DNA from: Woeseia sp.
GTDB taxonomy: Bacteria > Pseudomonadota > Gammaproteobacteria > Steroidobacterales > UBA11654
Length of the DNA stretch: 64,000 bases
Reading direction: 5' to 3'
Assembly (NCBI GenBank): GCA_019653755.1
Contig: BPCL01000003.1
Coordinates: forward strand, 62,001 to 126,000
A program made the position numbers and the translations under genes. Below are positions 56,612 to 64,000 of the stretch, in pieces. How positions within the stretch are numbered: the stretch's first letter is position 1; the number at the start of each line of letters is the position of its first letter. The notes under the pieces are model-generated. The model was not told where the DNA came from and ran no database searches. It was given only the letters and a program-made list of their open reading frames with translations.

Positions 56612-57892
56612 ATGAATAAGATAAAAATAATGAGGTTAACTTATAATCTCTTTATCTATCTAATCTCACCCTTGCTAATAATTCATATCCTTGTGAGAGC
56701 GTTAGAAGATGCAAACTACATAAGTAGAGTGAGTGAACGGTTTGGTTTTTATAAGCAAAGCCTAAAAGGGGAGGTTATTTGGATACATGCAGTCTCTTTT
56801 GGTGAGGTAAAAGCAGCAACACCCTTAGTTAGAGAGCTGCTAAAAGAGAATCCTTCCAAGGAAGTCTTATTCACATGTACTACTCCAACTGGTTCTCAAC
56901 TCATCTCTGATACTTTTAATGATGAAGTGATCAATGTGTATCTTCCCTATGATTTGAAGGGTTCAGTGAAACGATTTTTCAACTGGGCTAATCCAAAAAT
57001 AGCAATCATTATAGAAACTGAGATTTGGCCAAATATTTTTCAAGAATGTGGGCAAAGAAAAGTACCTCTTGTACTGGCAAGTGCTTGCATCTCTGATCGC
57101 TCACAGAGTCTTTATAAAATTCTTTTCAATCTATTCAAAGATACAATCTCACAGGGGATAGTGGTTGGTGCACAGACTCAAGCTGATGCTAACAAATTTC
57201 TTGAGCTAGGCGCTCACAAAGACAGGACTTTTGTTACTGGAAATCTCAAGTTTGATATCTCTCCTCCTGATGAGATTCTTGATAAAGCAAAAACCTTTAG
57301 AGACAAAAACTTTAACAATAGACCGGTTTGGATAGCTGGGAGCACACACCCTGGTGAAGAACAAGTTATCCTTAAGGCACATAAGAAATTAATGAAAGAT
57401 TTTCCTGATAGCCTTTTAATCATTGCACCAAGAAAGCCTGAGAGATTTAATTCAGTTCATAAGAAGATTATTGATTCAGGGCATGCTTGCATTAAATGGT
57501 CTGATTTTAAGAATATTGAAGAAAATACTAACGTTTTACTTATTGATACCTTAGGCGATTTACCTTTTTTCTATTCTGCTTCAGATATAGCATTTGTAGG
57601 CGGTAGTTTATTTTCTGTTGGAGGCCATAATCTGCTAGAGCCTGCAAGTTTTGGAACACCAGTTATTACTGGGCCATCCCTTCAAAATGTAAAAGAAATC
57701 TCCACTGAGTTAATTGAGGTAGGAGGTCTTTTAGTGGTCAAAGATGCTCGGGAAAGTTGTCAATTAAAGCTCAATGAGCTTTTTTCTGATAATTCTAAAA
57801 AAGATCAAATGGTTTCTGCTGCTGACAAAGTTATGCATGACAACAAAGGGTCTATTGAAAATATAATGAAATTGATTAAGCCCTTTATTTGA
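56612..57892 (+). CDS. waaA: 3-deoxy-D-manno-octulosonic acid transferase WaaA (KdtA)
   Basis: WaaA adds Kdo to lipid IVA in the inner membrane. The 426-residue protein has an N-terminal membrane anchor (LFIYLISPLLIIHILVRAL), the acceptor-side motif WIHAVSFGEVKAATPLV with the catalytic Glu, and ETEIWPNIFQECGQR. The GT-B donor domain has WIAGSTHPGEEQVILKAHK, FVGGSLFSVGGHNLLEPA and GTPVITGP. The protein has the normal length. Its end overlaps the convergent tolC end by 8 bases. Confidence 0.95.
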   Translation: MNKIKIMRLTYNLFIYLISPLLIIHILVRALEDANYISRVSERFGFYKQSLKGEVIWIHAVSFGEVKAATPLVRELLKENPSKEVLFTCTTPTGSQLISDTFNDEVINVYLPYDLKGSVKRFFNWANPKIAIIIETEIWPNIFQECGQRKVPLVLASACISDRSQSLYKILFNLFKDTISQGIVVGAQTQADANKFLELGAHKDRTFVTGNLKFDISPPDEILDKAKTFRDKNFNNRPVWIAGSTHPGEEQVILKAHKKLMKDFPDSLLIIAPRKPERFNSVHKKIIDSGHACIKWSDFKNIEENTNVLLIDTLGDLPFFYSASDIAFVGGSLFSVGGHNLLEPASFGTPVITGPSLQNVKEISTELIEVGGLLVVKDARESCQLKLNELFSDNSKKDQMVSAADKVMHDNKGSIENIMKLIKPFI

Positions 57893-59269
57893 GCCAGTTA
57901 TTGATTTGTTCTAGATCACTTTGAGTGAGAGTTCCAGCTGCTTGCTTGAGTTGAAGTATATTTTTAAGATAATCGTATTTGCTAATGGCAAGATTCTTTT
58001 GTGATGAGTAAAGCCTTCTTCTTGCATCCAAAACATCGACCGTTGTTCTTGTCCCAACCTCATAGCCAGCTTCTGTTGCCTGAAGAGCAGTTGCAGATGA
58101 TTTTACTGATTGTTGCAATGCTTTTACTGTAGCTATCCCAGAGATTACTCCAAGATATGAATCTCTAGCTATTCTAGTGGTTTCTCGTGCAACTCTTTCA
58201 AGTTTTTCCTTGCTTGCTCTGTGTCTTGCTACAGCTTGTCTGACCCTTGAGGTTACTTGTCCACCACTGTATAAAGGAAGGTTAAGTTGTACTCCTACAC
58301 CCTCATTAATGTTTTCATTATCAGCAGGAGTGAATTCACTTCCACTATCTGATCTAAAACTATCAGTGTCAATATCTCTTTTAGAAGCTTGGATACCGAT
58401 TGTGGGTAAATGCCCAGATCGTTGAACTTTGATTTCACTCTTAGCAATCTCTACCCCAACTTGAGCTGATAGATAACTTAAGTTTTGCTCCAATGAGGTT
58501 TCAACCCAGTCTGATTCACTTTGTGGATTGGCATAATCAGAGGTAAGTTATTATCCGGTTTGTTCAATTGACCAGGATAACTATCCGTGATTGCTCTTAA
58601 TGACTCTTTAGCTGTGGCTAGATTTCTTTTTGAGGTGATTTCATTGGCAATAGATTGATCGTAAGCTGCTTGAGCTTCTTGTACATCTGTTATAGCTATG
58701 AGTCCAACATCGAATCTCTTTTGAGCTTGATCAAGTTGCTTTTCAATTGCTTGTCTTGCTGCTTGCTCGGCTTCTAATGTGTCTTCTGCAGCAAGCACAT
58801 TAAAGTAAGCATTTGCTACTCGAATGATTAAATCTTGCTCTGCTGCAAGATAATCAATTTCAGCTTGAGCAACTGTTTTATTGGCTTTTCTAAGATTCAT
58901 CCAAGAACCGTAATCAAAAATTGCCTGCCTAAGTGTCACGTCCCATTGCAATGTTTCTGATTCTTGCAAGAAATCGGTGTTATTGGTTATTACAACTTCT
59001 TCTCCATTGATCGGATTGATAATTTTTTGTTGGAAAGTACTTTGTCCGTCTGAATCATTGTCTGAGAAGCTTGCAGAGCCAGAGAGTTGAGGAAGAATAA
59101 AGCTCCTAGCTTGTGGTTTGGCCTCTATAATTGCTTCTTTATTGGCAAATGCTTCTTTTATTCTTGGGTCGTTAACTAAGGCCTGTTCATAGACATCCAA
59201 AAGAGAGGCAGCGTTCCCATTATCAATAAGAATAAAGGAGAAGAGCAATACTTTTAAAAAATTATTCAT
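57885..59269 (-). CDS. tolC: Outer-membrane efflux channel TolC; one frame break
   Basis: TolC forms the trimeric outer-membrane exit duct for RND and type I export. A signal peptide (KVLLFSFILIDNGNA) precedes LLDVYEQALVNDPRIKEA, the first outer-membrane efflux repeat. RVANAYFNVLAAEDTLEAEQ and AQKRFDVGLIAITDVQEAQA follow. The frame breaks at 58527-58533 and resumes as NPQSESDWVETSLEQNLSYL. The second repeat has LPLYSGGQVTSRVRQAVA, AGYEVGTRTTVDVLDARRRL. Corrected length is 461 residues. It is the likely partner of the adaptor and pump at 15.8-19.9 kb and stands convergent with waaA. Confidence 0.93.
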
Positions 59270-59402
59270 ACACCTACTTTCGCTATAAGTTATATTTTAG
59301 ATTAAGTCTGCAAAGAATACTCTCGCTGATATAACCTAACAAGCTATTCGTGTAACGAATTGTAACCGTCAAAATAGCCTACACTGTGAATTAATGATGA
59401 AC

Positions 59403-61447
<2,045 letters not shown>

Positions 61448-61587
61448 TGTGTACTCCTAAAATTAAAAAGTTTTTTTTTTTATTTATAAAAGTGGTAAAA
61501 AATTTTGAGGATCATACCATAAATTTTGTTTTTAGCCTCTTTTCTACTAGTTTATTTTTTAGTTTGGCAAAGGTAGGAAGACCGTTT

Positions 61588-62776
61588 TTATAGATCGGGG
61601 TATGCCTCACCTTTAATGAGGGGTAGCATATAAGTTTTACAGGCGCTGGTTATGCCATACCCATTTCTGGTTATAAATTTTCTTGGCATCATTTTTTCAT
61701 TATTGGCAACTTTTGCTAGTGGGGCAGAGCCTATCTTCCATTTATAAGGCTTATCTGAAAGTCTATCAATCGTTACCATTTTTGATTTTTCGCCTTTAAT
61801 GGCCATCTTAACTGCAGACTCTCCCACCGAATAAGCTTGCTTAAGATCAGTTTGTGAAGCCAAGTGTCTGGCTGAACGCTGAAGATAGTCTGCAATAGCG
61901 TAATGATACTTATAACCTAGAGATTCTTTCACCATGGTGGCAATAACAGGAGCAACGCCTCCAAGCTGTTTATGACCAAAAGAGTCTTTGGTTCCTGCAT
62001 CAGCCAAAAATTTACCGTTCTTGTATCGGGCACCTTCACTGGCAACAATGACACAGTAGCCATTATTTTTTACGGATCGCTCAACCTGTTCGATAAAAGT
62101 TCTTTTTTTCAAATGGGATTTCAGGAAAGAGGATGATATGCGGGGGTTCATTCCTTTGGTTTGCTATCAACCCTGAAGCAGCAGCAATCCATCCAGCATG
62201 ACGTCCCATAACCTCTAGTATGAAGACTTTGGTTGATGTTTCAGCCATTGATAAAACATCAAGACTAGCTTCATGTGTAGAAACTGAAATATATTTAGCC
62301 ACAGAGCCAAACCCTGGGCAGGTGTCTGTGATAGGTAGATCGTTATCTACCGTTTTAGGTATTCCGATCGATGCAATTGGAAAATCCATTGCCTCACCCA
62401 TTTCTGAGACTTTGTGAGCTGTATCCATGGAATCACCGCCACCATTATAGAAAAAATAACCAATGTTATGTGCCTTGAAAACCTCAATCAGTCTTTTGTA
62501 TTCTCTCTGATTTTCTTTAAGGCCTTTTAGTTTATATCGCGCTGAGCCAAAAGCACCGCCAGGTGTATATTTCAAGAGTGAAATTTGTTTATCAGTCTCA
62601 AGGCTGGTATCAATCAGATTTTCTTCAAGAGCTCCAAGGATTCCGTTTTTCCCAGCAAAAACTTTGCCTATTTTTTTTGGGTATTTTCTCGCAGTTTCTA
62701 TCACCCCAGCCGCACTTGCATTGATAACCGCTGTTACCCCGCCTGATTGAGCATAAAAAGCATTTTTTAATGTCAT
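61588..62776 (-). CDS. Pyrophosphate-dependent 6-phosphofructokinase; one frame break
   Basis: This enzyme phosphorylates fructose 6-phosphate with PPi, reversibly. The N-terminal piece has AQSGGVTAVINASAAGVIE, then NGGGDSMDTAHKVSE, in which an Asp occupies the site that selects PPi over ATP. GIPKTVDNDLPITDTCPGFG follows, with the PPi-family Lys, and EVMGRHAGWIAAASGL. One extra A in the run at 62103-62109 breaks the frame, after which FIEQVERSVKNNGYCVIVAS and KYHYAIADYLQRSARHLASQ follow. Corrected length is 395 residues. Adjacent hppA suggests a shared pyrophosphate economy. Confidence 0.9.
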
Positions 62777-62877
62777 TCTTCTTCCAAAAATTTTGAATTT
62801 ACATATGATATCTATTGATAGAAGTTTTTAATACTATAAATCTTTATTAGCAACCTAAATTTAAGCATAAAATTGTC

Positions 62878-63519
62878 ATGAAAATAATCCTATTAGGCGC
62901 ACCTGGCTCTGGAAAAGGAACACAGGCAGAAAATTTGATGAGGGATTATGGCTGTCCACAGATTTCTACGGGAGTGTTATTAAGGAAGGCTATTGCAGAA
63001 AAGACAGAAATAGGGAAAAAGGTTGAGGAGATTATGGCTCGAGGTGACCTAGTTTCTGATGAAATAGTCTTAGATCTTATTCAGAAATCTCTAGAGCAAA
63101 TAGATGATCAAAGAGGCTTTCTGCTCGATGGTTACCCAAGAAACATTAATCAAGCAAAATCACTCAATTTGGTCTTAGAATCAATTGATCGACCTCTAGA
63201 ACACACTGTTCTTATTGATGTTGATGCTGAGATTCTGATTAAAAGACTATCTGGGAGAAGAACCTGTTCAATTACAGGTAAAACTCTAAATATATATTTT
63301 TCCCCCAAGAAGGAGATAGATGATTGCATTGCCTCAGGAGGAGAGTTGATTCAGAGAGATGATGACAATATTGAGTCTATTTCAAAACGAATCGAAGTTT
63401 ATGGTGAGCAAACTGAACCGATGATTGAGTTTTATAGAGAGTCGGGTATTTTGCAGGTTGTCAATGGCGAGGGTTCTATAGAAGCGGTTTATAAGAGACT
63501 CCTTTCCAAGATTAATTGA
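62878..63519 (+). CDS. adk: Adenylate kinase
   Basis: Adk equilibrates ATP, ADP and AMP. The 213-residue protein has the P-loop MKIILLGAPGSGKGTQAENL, the AMP site (PQISTGVLLRKAI), FLLDGYPRNINQAK and a long-form LID (CSITGKTLNIYFSPKKEIDD, then LIQRDDDN). Only one Cys pair position is filled in the LID, so a zinc site is unlikely. It is divergent from the PPi-phosphofructokinase (101 bases between) and convergent with rnd. Confidence 0.95.
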   Translation: MKIILLGAPGSGKGTQAENLMRDYGCPQISTGVLLRKAIAEKTEIGKKVEEIMARGDLVSDEIVLDLIQKSLEQIDDQRGFLLDGYPRNINQAKSLNLVLESIDRPLEHTVLIDVDAEILIKRLSGRRTCSITGKTLNIYFSPKKEIDDCIASGGELIQRDDDNIESISKRIEVYGEQTEPMIEFYRESGILQVVNGEGSIEAVYKRLLSKIN

Positions 63520-64000
63520 TCACTTATCTTGCTTTAAGATCTTTTTAATCCCTTTATTCAACTGCGATTTCCTCCAACCAACATTAAGTCGACTTTCTCT
63601 TCCTTGAACAAGCAATAGAATATCTTTTTTAGTCGCCAGAGCCTCTTGCGTTATACCTAGCCGCTTTGCATGCTTAATAATAAATGTATTAATTTTCTCA
63701 ATAATTAATTTGTAGTTTGGAATCATTTTGATTTTATTATTCCTGTCTCTTTTTTTTGTAAAGTTATTAATGTTTCTTAACGTGTCTATCATATTTTCTA
63801 TATCAGATTCCTTCATGTGCTTATTCATCAGAGGCTCTAATTTTATTTTATTAAGAGATTGTGGATCCATCTTAGAAACATTGATTATCTCTATATCATC
63901 GATTAACCATTTCCTAGGTATATTTTTTATAGCCGATTGATTCTCTCTCCAGTTTGAGAGTTCTATAGCAATGTTTTGAAATTTAGAATTTAGTTTTTTT
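63520..64000 (-). CDS. rnd: Ribonuclease D, C-terminal part (runs out of window)
   Basis: The minus-strand frame is open from 64000 to the stop at 63520, 159 residues. It begins inside the HRDC linker region (IAIELSNWRENQSAIKNIPR, then KWLIDDIEIINVSKMDP), matching the segment of RNase D after the exonuclease core. It then has the helical second HRDC domain ending GWRKSQLNKGIKKILK. The DEDD catalytic core lies outside the window. RNase D trims tRNA 3' ends. An internal ATG at 63870 is not the true start. Confidence 0.8.
   Translation of the reverse strand, partial: KKLNSKFQNIAIELSNWRENQSAIKNIPRKWLIDDIEIINVSKMDPQSLNKIKLEPLMNKHMKESDIENMIDTLRNINNFTKKRDRNNKIKMIPNYKLIIEKINTFIIKHAKRLGITQEALATKKDILLLVQGRESRLNVGWRKSQLNKGIKKILKQDK

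Overview
The window reads as a stretch of chromosome from an uncultured, low-GC marine gammaproteobacterium, perhaps SAR86-like. The evidence is gene order shared with Escherichia coli (tsaD divergent from rpsU-dnaG-rpoD with a CAT-anticodon tRNA downstream; zapA-6S RNA-ygfA divergent from ygfB-pepP; tldD and pmbA), a large TonB-dependent receptor, a BCCT betaine carrier, class II B12-dependent ribonucleotide reductase and very tight gene packing. The placement rests on gene content read by eye, not on a tree.

Layout. 1-10041: rlmH (partial), a short YhdP/AsmA-like protein, a nitrilase-family hydrolase, tldD, purE, pmbA, a secreted beta-propeller and a small secreted protein, purC, rpe, rplM-rpsI. 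10044-15818: exported aldo/keto reductase, rpiA, ygfA, candidate 6S RNA, zapA, a ZapB-like coiled coil, then divergent ygfB, pepP and a PfkB-type kinase. 15779-22818, minus strand: RND pump, membrane-fusion protein and TetR repressor with its operator, then a DUF3108 protein and a BCCT transporter. 22976-27666: TonB-dependent receptor and TPR-sulfotransferase. 27706-40414: methylated-amine island, with two DMGDH-type flavoprotein/GcvT fusions, two MttB-like methyltransferases, a MetF-like protein, malonyl-CoA decarboxylase and an MHS-type carrier. 40427-46164: tRNA-Ile2, rpoD, dnaG, yqeY, rpsU and divergent tsaD. 46157-52859: folB, folK, pteridine reductase, MidA-like methyltransferase, uppP, 2H phosphoesterase, cca and a DegQ-type protease. 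52860-57892: NrdR-box control region, nrdJa, nrdJb, a DUF6165-like protein and waaA. 57885-64000: tolC, hppA, PPi-dependent phosphofructokinase, adk and rnd (partial).

How the genes may work together. The BCCT carrier, MttB-like enzymes, DMGDH fusions and MetF-like protein form a plausible route from glycine betaine (or a related methylated amine) to glycine, with the methyl groups passing through folate. The nearby folate genes (ygfA, folB, folK, folM-like) and B12-dependent NrdJ fit a folate- and cobamide-rich metabolism. The H+-PPase next to a PPi-type phosphofructokinase points to use of pyrophosphate as an energy carrier. The TetR-MFP-RND operon and tolC supply the parts of a tripartite pump.

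Caveat on data quality. About 33 single- or double-base frame breaks cut through at least 21 genes, including rpoD, rplM, rpe, nrdJ and cca. Most lie at short homopolymers, and undoing them restores normal family lengths. I treat them as sequencing or assembly errors, and annotate the affected genes as single CDSs spanning the break.
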